NCBI GenBank assembly: GCA_963932465.1
Contig: OZ010800.1
Coordinates: 96,615,307-96,679,306, forward strand
Length of the DNA stretch: 64,000 nt
Direction: 5' to 3'
Origin: Maratus speciosus
Lineage: Eukaryota; Arthropoda; Arachnida; Araneae; Salticidae
Shown: one piece after another, positions 21,365 through 32,060 of the stretch
How positions within the stretch are numbered: the stretch's first letter is position 1
Layout: each line of letters opens with the position of its first letter
Made by a program: the position numbers and the translations under genes
The notes under the pieces: model-generated
What the model was told of the DNA's origin: nothing
Seen by the model: only the letters and a program-made list of their open reading frames with translations
Databases searched by the model: none

Positions 21365-21595
21365 ATGGCCCAATTACCAGGCCACCTCGTTCACCCTGGA
21401 TATCTTTCTGTGGGGGTATGTCAAAGATCGTGAATTCCGAACAAAGGTGCGGGATATCACTGACCTGAAGTAAAGAATCATAGATGCCATCGGCACCATT
21501 TATAACACTTCATTTCAGAGGACATGGCTGGAAATCCTGTATCACCTTGATGTGCTTCGCGCAACTAATAGTAAGCATATAGAGCTTCATTGATT
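21365..21595 (+). pseudogene. Mariner-type transposase fragment, 3' piece
   Basis: The translation reads ...DIFLWGYVKDREFRTKV, then (after a stop) RIIDAIGTIYN, FQRTWLEILYHLDVLRATN and an IEL-type end. This is the conserved C-terminal part of DDE transposases (P-L-D-F-F-L-W-G-Y-x-K, then L-x-x-R-I). The LDF.LWGY segment normally carries the third catalytic acid; here the motif reads TLDIFLWGY. An in-frame TAA interrupts it. It continues the piece ending at 19596. Confidence 0.75.
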
Positions 21596-21711
21596 ACTGT
21601 AAAAAACTTTAATAATTCCATCTTAAAATAAAATAATTTTCAAGTTTGTATTCGTTAAGTATTTTATTTCATAAAAGCCTATATTTAGAAAGAGACTTTA
21701 TGGGCACCCTT

Positions 21712-21861
21712 TATATCCAAAACAAGTTCATCATGTTCAAACATGAATTTTATCAGTTAACTTAATTCTTTTATCATTTTACATACTTAACATTGAATAT
21801 TTCTTTAATGCTTTTTAGATACCGAAATATGTAACGCGGTCTATGGATCTTTATTATCATA
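21712..21861 (+). repeat. ~450-bp tandem repeat, unit 2, first segment
   Basis: Matches unit 1 through TATCATTTTACATACTTAA and TCTATGGATCTTTATTATCA. It is cut at 21861/22352 by a Helitron. The unit resumes at 22352, 25008 and 25515 after further insertions. Confidence 0.75.
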
Positions 21862-22351
21862 CTAGTTAAAGTAACCCTGCATTGCCCGGAATTTTAAGAA
21901 TGTTTGTTTGAGAAACCAGTTTAATTCAATTTCCAGTTCCGTCAAATTAATTAAATAATTATAAGTTTTCACATGGAAATCATAAAACAGAAAAATTATG
22001 ACGTAACATTCACTTTTGTTTTTAATTCATCAAACTATTTATTTTATTTTCACTTTTCACGTGGAAATGTTGCAATAGAACAGTAGTTGTTGTGGTAAGA
22101 ATTTTATTGTGGATTTTCAATTGTTGGCAACACCTATAACGAAAAATGTTCAGATTTGATTGGAAATTGCTTTTAAATTTGTGGGTTTTTTAAAATTAAA
22201 AATTATCTATAAGTTATTCAGATTCCGGATTGCTTTAGTTGCCTTGGCCGTATTTTAATACATATGTACGTAACATTTCACAATTCTGACTTCCAAATTG
22301 CGGATTTTTATAGAATTACAGACAGACAAATTTTCATTTTTATATATTAGA
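21862..22351 (-). mobile_element. Non-autonomous Helitron, 490 bp
   Basis: On the minus strand it starts TCTAATATATAAAAATGAAA after an A and ends CCGGGCAATGCAGGGTTACTTTAACTAG (hairpin-like GC block, then CTAG) before a T. The 5' TC, the 3' CTAG with an upstream GC hairpin, and the A/T insertion site are the Helitron signature. Both ends are confirmed by the interrupted tandem-repeat unit. A longer relative lies at 34606-35457. Confidence 0.85.
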
Positions 22352-22462
22352 TTACACCTGATACTGCTTATATCCAGATTTTAGTACTGCACATTTTCCT
22401 CAATTTATTAAATGAATTTCCCGTGTTAATGATAACTGTTATGAAAATTGCACTTATGTATA

Positions 22463-25007
22463 CAGTGTGTCCACGTATAACTTGACCGATCTTTATTTTC
22501 GCAACCATTGGTCATAGATGCATACTTCCAATTACAGAAGTGGTAAGAATTAAGTGCAGAGTTAAGATAAAATAAGTTTGAAGCGAAAAAACAATTTAGC
22601 GAAGAATTAAAGAATCTAAATTTTTATATGGTCCCCCGGTCCTATAAGTTATATTTAGTAAAATTTTCCTGTTACACTGACAAGCAAGGCAAAAAAGTCC
22701 CGTTATTCTACGATTAAAATTGACCGAGTAATAGCTGTTTAAAGTTGGAGCATATTTTTGCTGCAAATTAGGGGTCATTCACAAATTTAGTAGAAATATA
22801 ATTTCGTCAGATTTATTAAAGAAGTGGTTGAGAGTAAAATTAGCATTGCAATATAAATTTGAAATCTTTAATCATTCAAATATTACTGCAAAATATGCAT
22901 TTTGCACTGAACATATAAGAGGATAAAAATAACAGAATTTTTGTTAAATAAAAGGATGAAAAACAAAAGCCTCAATTCTTTACAAAAGTGATACATATCT
23001 TAAAATGCTGTTAGATTACACCGTCTTTCAAATTTTGGGTTGTGCCATGTTTTTTAGCTTTTGAAAATTGATTCACGTGTATTTTTTAGCGCTGAATCCG
23101 AAAATGAGCTTTATTTTAAACCGTCACGTCAGTATTTTTCTCAATTTCAAAGTTAAAAAGCTCAAAGTTAAAATTGATCCCCCCTCCCCTCTCAACCTCA
23201 TCGGACTCCTGAGCTGTTTAGCTGTAAGAAACCCAGTATAAGCCACAAAATTGAATAAATTATTGAATTAAATAAAATTAAACTGAATAAAAAAGTCTTA
23301 CACCTACTTTATAGTATCAGATTTTTCGCTATTTTTTAACCTTGAAATTTACGATTTGCGAAAAATTCTGGCATGATGGTTAAAAGTGAAGGTAATTTTT
23401 TTATTTAGCGTTAAAAAATACATAAAGCGTAATTATAAAAGTTAAAAAACAGAATCATGGCAGGTTTATGTTATCTGATCTAAAACCATTTCTTAAACTT
23501 GTTGACGGTAATCTATCCGAATTTTTTTTGTGTTATCCTCTAATATAAGTACAGTAAACACTGTCTAAGGCGGAATCGGTTGAGACTGAAAATTTTTTCC
23601 GTGGTAGACAATATTCCGGCTTGTGCAAAAAAGCTCCCACCTGCTCGTCAAAAAATATCTCGATTTTTGATTATTTTTCATTGATTTTCCTGACTCGAAA
23701 ATTGATTGAAAACTGAAGTTATGAAAGATTCTTTGATTTTATAGGTAAATGAGAAACGCTATTCAATTTCTTAGTACTGCTGCAATACATGCGAATTGAA
23801 GGTTTACACACACAAAAAGTAATAAACTTCGAGAATGAGACAAAACGCTATAATTTTGAATTTGAGTACAACCTTAAAATATAATATATTATACTTTAGA
23901 AAATATGTATTTTTATAAATTTGCATTCTACTAGAAATAATAACTTTTAAATGCAATTTTGTATAGGAAAAAATGTCATAAGTAAGAATTCCTTAAAATT
24001 TAAACAGTTTCTGGTCTTTTGAATTAACTTTTTCAAAGTGTTACGGAATTTAACTGACATTGAGTATTTGACTTAACAGTTTTAAAGTTGGATAAACGAA
24101 ATGCCTTTCATTTTTAAAATATCCTTTTTTCCACCTTAAGCAAAATTTTGGTTTCGGTGGGACCTTAAAATCGTTTCCGTTTCCGCGTTAGACAGATTCC
24201 GCCTTATGCAGCATGAGTTAATGTAATTTTCTATGAGTTCGCCGGGACTTCAAGAATTTTCCGCGGTAGAGAGATTTCCGGCTTACACAGAGTCCGCCTT
24301 AGGCAGAATTTACTGTATGTATAAGATGGTAAGCGACGAAAATCATAATAATATTACATTGTAATCGGATTTAAGTCAGTATGTAAAATTTTAACTTCGA
24401 TCGGACATTTGAAAGTGAGTACAAATTATAAACTGGAAAAACGATCGTTGCAAGTCAAATAAAACCTTATGAAAATAACTTAATTTTTGTTAAAAGAAAT
24501 CATAGCCTCAAATCCTTACAAAATACAACACATGTTAAAATACAATTATTTTAACTTATCTGAAACTTAACTAATAAAGTCAACTAAATCGTAATAGTTG
24601 TACGATTTCTTTCAAACCACAGATACCTTGAAATAAGTTTAAGTACTTTATATACGACCCCTGAAAGCATGGTCGAAATCATCTGTTTTGATGAGCAAAA
24701 AAGTGGTATAAGTCATGCATTTCAAAGTTTCATAACTCGGCCAATTTTAATATTAAATGGATGGGACTTTTTCTGTCTTACTTGTTAGTGTCACAGTAAA
24801 TTTTTACTAAATATCACTTATAGGACCGGGGGACCGTATAAAAACTTAAATTTCGTAATTTTTTAATAAACGTTTTTCTTGACTCAAATCGCTTTAAAAA
24901 TAATTCGTTACCTTATTTAAACCATTTTTGTAATTGGAAGTATGCATCTAGGACCAACGGTTGCGAAAATAAAGGTCGGTTAGATTATACGTGAACACAC
25001 TGTATGT
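22463..25007. mobile_element. Large inverted-repeat element of the GGACCGGGGGACC family (copies C and B)
   Basis: The left end CAGTGTGTCCACGTATAACT and the right end (reverse complement CAGTGTGTTCACGTATAATC) abut TA on both sides and interrupt a tandem-repeat unit. The inverted arms cover about 320 bp (22463-22780 versus 24690-25007). A further part of the right arm (24480-24560) recurs in direct orientation at about 22930-23010, so terminal inverted and internal direct copies coexist. A pogo-like MITE lies inside (23552-24315). No transposase is recognised. Confidence 0.75.
23552..24315. mobile_element. pogo/Tigger-like MITE, 764 bp
   Basis: Left end CAGTAAACACTGTCTAAGGC and right end GCCTTAGGCAGAATTTACTG, each with TA outside (23550-23551, 24316-24317). 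Subterminal repeats TTCCGCG/TTCCGTG and CTTA/GTTAGACAGATTCC recur in both orientations. The CAGTAAA end and TA target are typical of the pogo branch of Tc1/mariner. No transposase is seen. Confidence 0.75.
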
Positions 25008-25097
25008 GTATATCTATTGCAAAGGTTAATCTCAGAATAATTGTCGTTTACTGATGTGGATTTGTACTAACTCAAACTAAAGGTTTCTGCTTGTATA
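25008..25097 (+). repeat. ~450-bp tandem repeat, unit 2, third segment
   Basis: TGTATATCTATTGCAAAGGT aligns with TGTATATTTATTACAAAGGA of unit 1, and CTAAAGGTTTCTGCTTG with TTAAAGGTTTCTGTTTG. It is cut at 25097 by the hAT-like MITE and resumes at 25515. Confidence 0.75.
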
Positions 25098-25514
25098 CAG
25101 GGCCGTAACCAATCGGTAAAGTCAGAAGGGAGCTGTGAAACTATTGGTGGAACAGATTCTCAATTTGTCTTTTTCCTTCTACATTAATTATATATAAATA
25201 TAGACAGAAGTAGAGGGTATATACTCCTATCACAAAGCTTTTGATTGCAAAATTTAAAACCTTTAAAATGTAATATAGCTGATATTAGTGCTGTTAAAAT
25301 GATAACACTTTGCAAAAATCACCAAAAATTAAAACAATGCATAGGGCGCGTTTCGAGCTTGAAAAATTAAGAGCCCGTCATCACTTACTGTAAACACACA
25401 ACCTATGCAATATTTTGATTGGTGGTGATTTATACAAAGTGTTATGATTTTAATTGTTAATTATCGCTAGTTTTCGGTGCTCTATCTACGATATTAGTAC
25501 TGATTACGGCCCTG
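25098..25514. mobile_element. hAT-like MITE, 417 bp, 8-bp target duplication
   Basis: The ends CAGGGCCGTAACCAATC and TGATTACGGCCCTG are inverted repeats. The flanks CTTGTATA (25090-25097) and ATTGTATA (25515-25522) differ at one of eight positions. The CAGGG ends and 8-bp duplication are characteristic of hAT. The insertion interrupts tandem unit 2 and no transposase is present. Confidence 0.8.
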
Positions 25515-25890
25515 ATTGTATATAATAATAATTTAACGGTAGTGCTTTTCAAATTGAGAATAAAATCTAATGCATATATAAAAAATTCACAGTTTCTTGA
25601 TTAAACACGAATTTTATTACTTAAATCGCATTTCTTAGTTAATTTATCGCTTTATTTATGTAAAAATGAAAATAAGTTAAGACATTTTTAAAGATCCAAT
25701 TAAATAACATGATCGTTGAATTTTATTATCACCCTGTTTCGGTGTTACACTTATTTCGTTATGCGTTGTCATACATGAAAGTATCGTATTTTAATATTTA
25801 ACATTTTTCGCAATTCATCAAGTGCATTTCCAGTATCACTGATCACTGTTATGACAACGATTGTTGTAAAATATAACTGTAAATTCCTAA
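25515..25890 (+). repeat. ~450-bp tandem repeat, end of unit 2 and unit 3
   Basis: GTGCTTTTCAAATTGAGAAT matches GTGCTTTTCAATTTGAGAAT of unit 1 (18818). From about 25580 a third unit runs through TTATGCGTTGTCATACATGA and GATCACTGTTATGACAACGA. The array loses register near 25890. Confidence 0.7.
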
Positions 25891-26031
25891 GCAGAGATAC
25901 CGGATTTACAAAAATCAGTTGAGCAAATTCATATCGGAATAATTTACGAAAGATTAATTGTAAGGTACCAGTTATACGAAAAATAGAAATTAATATATCC
26001 TAAGTTAGCAGACATTTTTTCTTACATTATA

Positions 26032-26424
26032 GATTGGGTGGCGACTGCACAAATCGTTCCCTCATGGAGTTCACGGCAAAAATTCCAGGATTAGTTAAAA
26101 CTTGATTAGCATATTAAAATGCAACTGGTCTGCAAAGTCATATCTTTGTGGAAACCACCTGAAGTAGATATTTTAGTGGTTGATTGGTATGTTTCCCATT
26201 GCATTTTCATGCACCCAGTCCTCCATGATTTCATACTTTTGGGTGCGGGAAAACACAGTGGTAAAATTACCAATAAACCACTAAAATTACGCCTGCAAGT
26301 GGTTTCCACCAAGATATGACTTGGAAGAGTAATTGCATTTTAATATGCTAATTGAGTTTTAAATAATCCTGGTATTTCAGCCGTGAACTCGATGAGGTGG
26401 CGGTTTGTGCAGCAGCCTCCCGGT
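26032..26424. mobile_element. Palindromic MITE, 393 bp, TA target
   Basis: The left arm GATTGGGTGGCGACTGCACA...GAGTTCACGGC pairs with the right arm GCCGTGAACTC...GACCG. The inner arms TTAGCATATTAAAATGCAA and TTGCATTTTAATATGCTAA pair exactly. TA flanks both ends. The two overlapping short frames at 26106-26319 arise from the palindrome. Confidence 0.75.
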
Positions 26425-26845
26425 CTAACAGTATTGATTTGGACTGGTCGCGGACTATTACAGCGATTTCCTACAGAGATTATCGGACTGTTCACTCCTA
26501 GATTTCAGTGTATGGGTTAACAGAAATTGGATTGACTAGGTCCTAACTTTTATTAATGATCAGATTTACATTTTGACGCTTTCGAAATTCACCCTTAAAT
26601 TAAAATGACAAATCCGCACTGCTCTTTGCTTGATCGACATGGGCATGCTTTCAAATATATGCCAAGAGCAAATTTGCCTATGGGGCATGTTAAAGAGAAA
26701 AGATGGGTAGTCACATTGAACATTTATATCAAATGTAAATTTTAAATGTTTTATTACTTTATAATAATGTATATTCGACTGTATAAGTACGCATAATAAT
26801 CCACTCTCTTTGGCCAATTAATGTATCCACAATATATAAAAAATA
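26425..26845. other. Non-coding stretch, nothing recognised
   Basis: No motif-bearing frame, terminal repeat or RNA structure is recognised. The 83-codon frame at 26566-26817 (minus) has no identifiable domain. Confidence 0.45.
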
Positions 26846-26849
26846 AATC

Positions 26850-27610
26850 TTTATTATATCGTATGCTATATTTCGGCAACGCTGTGACTGTAACCGAGTG
26901 AACATTTGTCATGTCATAGTGATGTCATATTGAATGACTGCGCGATGAGCAACTGCATATATTAGAAGAGAAAATCTATTTAATTTCATAACTTCCAATT
27001 TGCATTCTTATTTTTTTACCCCTATTCGTCAAAGAGTCCGTCTCACAATTTTGCAACCAATTTTAGCGTCGATGATTTTGTATATATGGTGGATTAGGTG
27101 GGCAAATAACGAAACTGTCAGTCAGACAGCTCAAACCGGAGTGCTGCCGTAGCAATATCGCACAGATCGCTGCAATATGAATTCACTGACTTCCTGATTA
27201 CTGATGATGACCCCGAGTCGAGGTAACATAAGTAATTGGGTTGGGATTCATTTTACATACATTGTAGAAGGGAGTATTTTCTTGTGTATTATTAGTATCT
27301 TTGAAGGTTATTTAATATCTCTATCAGAGTACCTTTATTTGTAAGTCAATCAGTTTTTTTAATTTCTTGTATCCTATACAAGAAATTATTGGATTCGTGA
27401 AAAATGACGATTTCCAGTTGTCGATGTATTTATAGGTTTTAGTTAATGCTTGTATTATATCGCACGTAATATTTTGGTCACTGTTGGAAGTATGAACTTG
27501 TGACCATTTGTTATGTCATAGTGACGTCACATCGAATGGCTGCGCAATAAGATATGGCATATAATCCGCAAATACGTCTAATTATTTTCACAAGTTTCAG
27601 GATGTATTCG
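26850..27610 (+). repeat. ~600-bp direct repeat pair
   Basis: TATTATATCGTATGCTATAT and TGTCATAGTGATGTCATATTGAATGACTGCGC (26850-26945) recur as TATTATATCGCACGTAATAT and TGTCATAGTGACGTCACATCGAATGGCTGCGC (27452-27545). Between the copies, a small hairpin AATTTCTTGTAT/TATACAAGAAATT lies at 27361-27388. The nature of the repeat is unknown. Confidence 0.55.
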
Positions 27611-28552
27611 ATTCGTGTAGGCCTTGAAACGATATGACTATTTTAGAGAATGTCTGACAGTGAGTCAGTGTGTCTGTCTGTTTGTATGTGACAGAGATTT
27701 GGTAGGCTTTCTAACTCACTAACTACTGCATAGAATAGGGCGAAATATCATATAATGTTTTATCCTTATGTGAAATGGTGCTAATTAGTTTTAGGTCAAA
27801 ATTTTCCAAGAGGATGTGTCGCAAATCAAAGGTTTGTTCGATTTACGTGATTATTATAATATCCAGTTTATGTGTGCAAAATTTAACGAAACTCCCTGCT
27901 TAGAAACTAGATATGGCAAAAATAATTGTATATAAAGTATTACGTATAAATAATGGTATATATTGATACAGTATTATGCACAATGTGGTCAATCATATAC
28001 TACATGCTTTCTAAAAAACTGCATATCTGAAGTATATAAATTTATTTTTTCTTCATTAAAATTCTTCATTTCCCACAATTCCATAGCAATATTATTCCTT
28101 TATATATATATACCCTATATATATAAAATACTGATGAAACGACTTTATGAAACAATTTTACGAAACGTCTGATTAAACAAATGATTATGTTTCACGGCGA
28201 TTTCTCCTAAGATATGGAATATTATGCGGTGAAATTAACACCGAAAATCCGTATTGATCTGCAGATCTCAAAACTGGTATTATAATTTTTAAATTTGAAT
28301 TAGTTTTCCAGATATTAATTTCTTTCTAATTTTAAATACTTTTCTATAATGATGGCATCTCGAATTTTAATCATAACAAATATTTTTTTCATATTTTAGA
28401 AAAAGTTATTATTTTAAACTAATTTGGCGACCAGTTTGACCTCCCTTAAATGTGTGCTAAGAAATGTATCATGTTACTTTTATTCATAATTCAATTTACT
28501 TGAACAATCTTTCGCCAAATTGGAAGATTTTGATAGAGAAATCAAGAACTCG
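27611..28552. other. AT-rich stretch, nothing recognised
   Basis: Contains TATATA tracts around 28103-28125. No gene or bounded element is recognised. Confidence 0.45.
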
Positions 28553-29479
28553 GTATTTTTATGTTAGCCCGACGCAGGTGGTAAATTGCCAAACATTTCT
28601 CCCGTCTCATTTTTCTTTTTAAATTTCATTATAATTTTATTGAAAATACAAAACTTTCATTTAAAAATGAAACATTTTAAATTAATGGCTTTCACTTCTT
28701 TCTTTTTTTTAAACGAAACGAAACGAAAAATATTAGGCAAAGACGTTATATGCGCACCGGGGTACCTAATTGACGCTAAAATGACGTTATTTTGCCTGTC
28801 ATGGTAACCCGGCTATTATTGCTTATTTATTAATAAATGTTTATTTACAATTATTTTCTGTTTATTTAAAAAAAATGTTATAAATTATTTTGTTCTATAG
28901 TTATTAATTGAACTTTTTTTATTTATTGTTATTTCATTTTAAAAATAATAGAAAATAATTTAAAAATACATATGTAACTGGTATTCGAAAACGAGGTTTT
29001 CGCCAAATTGCCGTAAAAAAAAATCACTCCAAACCCAGTGCATATATGACATCTGTGCCAACTATTAAATAATGCAACAAGTAATGGCGTTTAATTTCAA
29101 CTTCAAAGCAACGTTTTAATAGTACTACTTAGTTATCCCGTCGACCAATTTCGCCAAATTATACAAATTGACATAACTTTTATTTTAAATAACGAAAGAA
29201 CAAATAAATTAGTATAACATTAATAAAAATACAAATAAAATTTCGAAATAAAAATGACTTGATGGCGTAAACAGGTGTAACTTCTTTAAAGTCAAGCGAA
29301 TGTGACATTTACGATCAACCATTATAGGCATTTAATCTTACAGTTTGGCGATAGATTTTTGGTCGACGGGATAACCAAGTAGTACCATTTTAATTTACCA
29401 CTCGAAAAATAAAAAAAGGCTAAATGGCGAGTTAGAAAAAGCTATTGGCGTGATTTGCACCCGGCTAACATAAAAATAC
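28553..29479. mobile_element. TIR element with GTATTTTTATGTTAGCC ends, 927 bp
   Basis: The left end GTATTTTTATGTTAGCCC and the right end GGCTAACATAAAAATAC are inverted. The flanks AAGAACTC and AAGAATTC form a possible imperfect 8-bp duplication. Related ends (GGCTAACATTAAAGTA) occur at 29680-29695 and 31949-31964. It contains the 264-bp MITE at 29122-29385. No transposase is seen. Confidence 0.6.
29122..29385. mobile_element. MITE with GTACTACTTAGTTATCCCGTCGACCAA ends
   Basis: Inverted ends begin GTACTACTTAGTTATCCCGT on the left, and the same (with one change) reverse-complemented on the right, ending GTAGTAC. TTTTAAT lies near both outer edges, possibly a 7- to 8-bp duplication. A second member starts at 34284, sharing about 100 bp (TCGCCAAACT, then AATGGTTGATCGTAAATGTC). 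Confidence 0.7.
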
Positions 29480-29544
29480 TAAGAATTCTTTACGATCATG
29501 GCAACTTTTATGTTCTTTTATTCGAAAAAATAATTTTGATTCTT

Positions 29545-29790
29545 TAATCAAAATGTAAACCTTTCATATAAAAAGCGAAGGGATCAGCCCGTAATTGTTT
29601 ATGACAGTTACATGATTTGGACTATTATAATGTAAGTGAAATGATGGCGATAGGATAATATTTAACGACATCACCTGTGCCTGGCTAACATTAAAGTACC
29701 AAAATGGGCGCCTGGAATATAAAAAGCGAAGGGATCCGCTCTGAAATGTTGATGATAGTCACATGACTTAGGCTATTATTATGCAGGAAT
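29545..29790 (+). repeat. ~160-bp tandem unit left of the 2.1-kb element
   Basis: AAAAAGCGAAGGGATC, CACATGACTTAGGCTATTAT and GTGAAATGATGGCGATAGGA recur within this stretch, and again at 31897-32055 on the far side of the 29794-31884 insertion. The insertion therefore landed in a short tandem array. Confidence 0.6.
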
Positions 29791-29793
29791 AGC

Positions 29794-31884
29794 GTCTAAA
29801 TCGCGCCCCTCACAACGGCTCTTATCACAAACGCACCCGAGAAATTTCCTAGCCCTTCGCCCTGGCTCATACGATGTCATTATTGTTTATTATGTGTTGC
29901 ATATCCAGACTTCATAGTTTTTATAAATAAAAAATGAGAAAAATACTACTTACAAATATCATTCATGCACAAGTTAAATGAAATTGATATGCATTCATAC
30001 GTTCGTTAGCGATTGCGATGAGACGATCACGAATTTCGTTCGTTTGTGATCGCGGCTTTTGCGAATTTAGTACGTTTTTGAGACTGCTGCATCCAATGAT
30101 TTTTTTTTGTTTTTATGAGTGCTATATGTTGCTCATACGTATAAGCTCATACGTTTGTTAGTGTTTGCGGCGTTAGCGAATTTCGTTCGTTTGTGATCGC
30201 GGCTTTCCCGAATTACTGCGTTTTTGAGACAGCTGCACGATGCATGGTTGCTGCTCCCAGTGATGTTTTTTTTTCGGTCTTCATGAGCGCTATGCGCTCA
30301 TACGTTCGTAACTGATTGCGGCTTTCGCGAATATAGTTTTTATTCGAGACTGCTACACGACGAGGTTGCTGAATCCAGTCATGTTTTTTTTTTCAGTTTA
30401 CATGAGTCCTATGCGCTCTTAAGTTCGTTACTGCTTGCGGAGTTGACGAATTTCGTTCGTTCGTGATCGTCGCTTTCGCGAATTACTACGTTTTAGAGAT
30501 TGCTACACGACGAGGTTGCTGCACCCAGTGATTTTTTTTTTTTACGGTTTTCATGAGCGCTATGAGTTCATAATTTAGTAACTGATTGCGACGTTGACGA
30601 ATTTCGTTCGTTTATAATTGCGACTTTCTCAAATTATTGCGTTTTAAAGGCTGCTGCAAGAGGAGGTTGCTGCACCCAGTGACGTTTTTTTCGGTTTTAA
30701 TGAGTGTTGTGCGCTCATACGTTCGCTACTGATTACGGCGTTAACGAATTTCGTTCGTTCGTGATCGAGGCTTTGTTTGTTCGTGATCGAATTACTGCGT
30801 TTTAGAGACTGCTGCACGACAAGGTTTCTGCACTCAGTGATTTTTTTTCGGTTTTCATGAGCGCTATGCACTCATACCTTCGTAACTGATTGCGGCGTTA
30901 ACGAATTTCGTTCGTTTGTGATCGTGGCTTTCGCGAATTACTGCGCTTTAGAGACTGCTGCACGACGAGGTTGCTGCACTGAGTGATGTTTTTTATTCGG
31001 TTTTCATAAGCGCCATGCGCTTATACTTTAGTAACTGACTGCGGCGTTAACGAATTTCGTTCGTTTGTGATTGCGGCTTTTGCAAATTATAGCGTTTTAG
31101 AGGTTTCTGCACCCAGTGACGTTTGTTTCGGTTTTCATTATCGTTGTCCGCTCATACGTTCGGTACTGGTTATGGCGTTAATAATTTCGTTCTTTCGTGA
31201 TCGAGGTTTCGTTTGTTCGTGATCGAATTACTGCATTTTAGAGACTGCTGCACGACAAGGTTTCTGCACCCAGTGATGTTTTTTTTCGATTTTCATGAGC
31301 GCTTTGCGCTTGTATGTTCGTTACTGACTGCGGCGTTAACGAATTTCGTTCGTTTATGATCGCAGATTTCACGAATTTAAGGTTTTTTTCAGACTGCTGC
31401 TCGATGAGGTTGCTGCATCCATTGATCTTTTTCTTCGGTTTTTATGAGCGCTATGCGTTCATACGTTCCTTACTGATTGCGGCGTTAACGAATTTCGTTC
31501 TTTCGTTGATCGTGGCTTTCGCGAATTACTGCGTTTTTGAGGCTGCTGCACGACGAGGTTGCTACATCCAGTGATTTTTTTTTTCATGAACGCTATGCGC
31601 TCATATGTTCATGACAAAAAAAAAAAAGAAAAAAAATATGAAATCGCATAATTATATGAAAACAACTGTTATTATAAAATCACAAATCAATAATAATAAG
31701 GTAATTACTAAAATACGAATAAAAACAAACGATTGCTCGGTCACATGTATTTAAAATTTCGAATAGGGGAAACCAACTGAACAAGAAACCATATTTTTCC
31801 TTTAAATAGGGATTTTCTTGCCAGCATAGGGAATTTCTCGGATGCATTTGTGATAAGAGCCGCTGTGAGGGGCGCGATTTAGAC
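29794..31884. mobile_element. 2.1-kb TIR element carrying a ~150-bp satellite
   Basis: The left end GTCTAAATCGCGCCCCTCAC and the right end GTGAGGGGCGCGATTTAGAC are perfect inverted repeats. Homology continues inward about 60 bp (GGCTCTTATCACAAA...). The interior is mostly the satellite array 29985-31615. It is flanked by units of a second tandem repeat. No transposase is seen. Confidence 0.75.
29985..31615 (+). repeat. Satellite array, ~11 units of 115-160 bp
   Basis: Units share GCGCTATGCGCTCATACGTT, CGTTAACGAATTTCGTTCGT, TCGCGAATTACTGCGTTTT and CTGCTGCACGACGAGGTTGC. CTCATACG-type phase marks fall near 29994, 30146, 30296, 30414, 30577, 30714, 30871, 31020, 31152, 31311, 31459 and 31600. 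Unit length varies by deletions. The frames at 30644-30871 and 31314-31574 are satellite reading frames, not genes. The array is enclosed by the TIRs of the 29794-31884 element. Confidence 0.85.
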
Positions 31885-31896
31885 ACTAGTTTATAG

Positions 31897-32060
31897 AGAT
31901 AGGTGAAATGATGGCGATAGAATAATATTTGGCGACTTATCACCTGTGGCTGGCTAACATTAAAGTAACAAAATGGCCGCCTGGTATATTAAAAGTGAAG
32001 GGATTCGACCGCAACTGTTGATGATAGTCACATGACTTAGGCTGTTATTGTCTGAGCGAA
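31897..32060 (+). repeat. ~160-bp tandem unit right of the 2.1-kb element
   Basis: GTGAAATGATGGCGATAGAA, TGGCTGGCTAACATTAAAGT and TAGTCACATGACTTAGGCTG match 29630-29780 in order and orientation. Confidence 0.65.

Larger units (their letters stand above)
18851..21711 (+). mobile_element. Mariner-type DNA transposon, nested host of two further elements
   Basis: The left end CAGGGTATGCACAAAGTCTC and the right end GAGACTTTATGGGCACCCTT are inverted repeats, each abutted by TA (18849-18850, 21712-21713), the Tc1/mariner target. Inside are two pieces of a transposase (19454-19596 and 21365-21595), separated by an unrelated 1.76-kb insert, and a 402-bp MITE at 19050-19451. Without the inserts the element would be about 0.7 kb, so it was already internally deleted. 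Confidence 0.82.

Noticed and set aside
26106..26319. Two overlapping frames on opposite strands as genes
   Set aside because: They mirror each other because of the palindromic MITE; no domain is seen.
30644..31574. Coding frames within the 30-31.6 kb region
   Set aside because: They are reading frames of the ~150-bp satellite and carry no domain.
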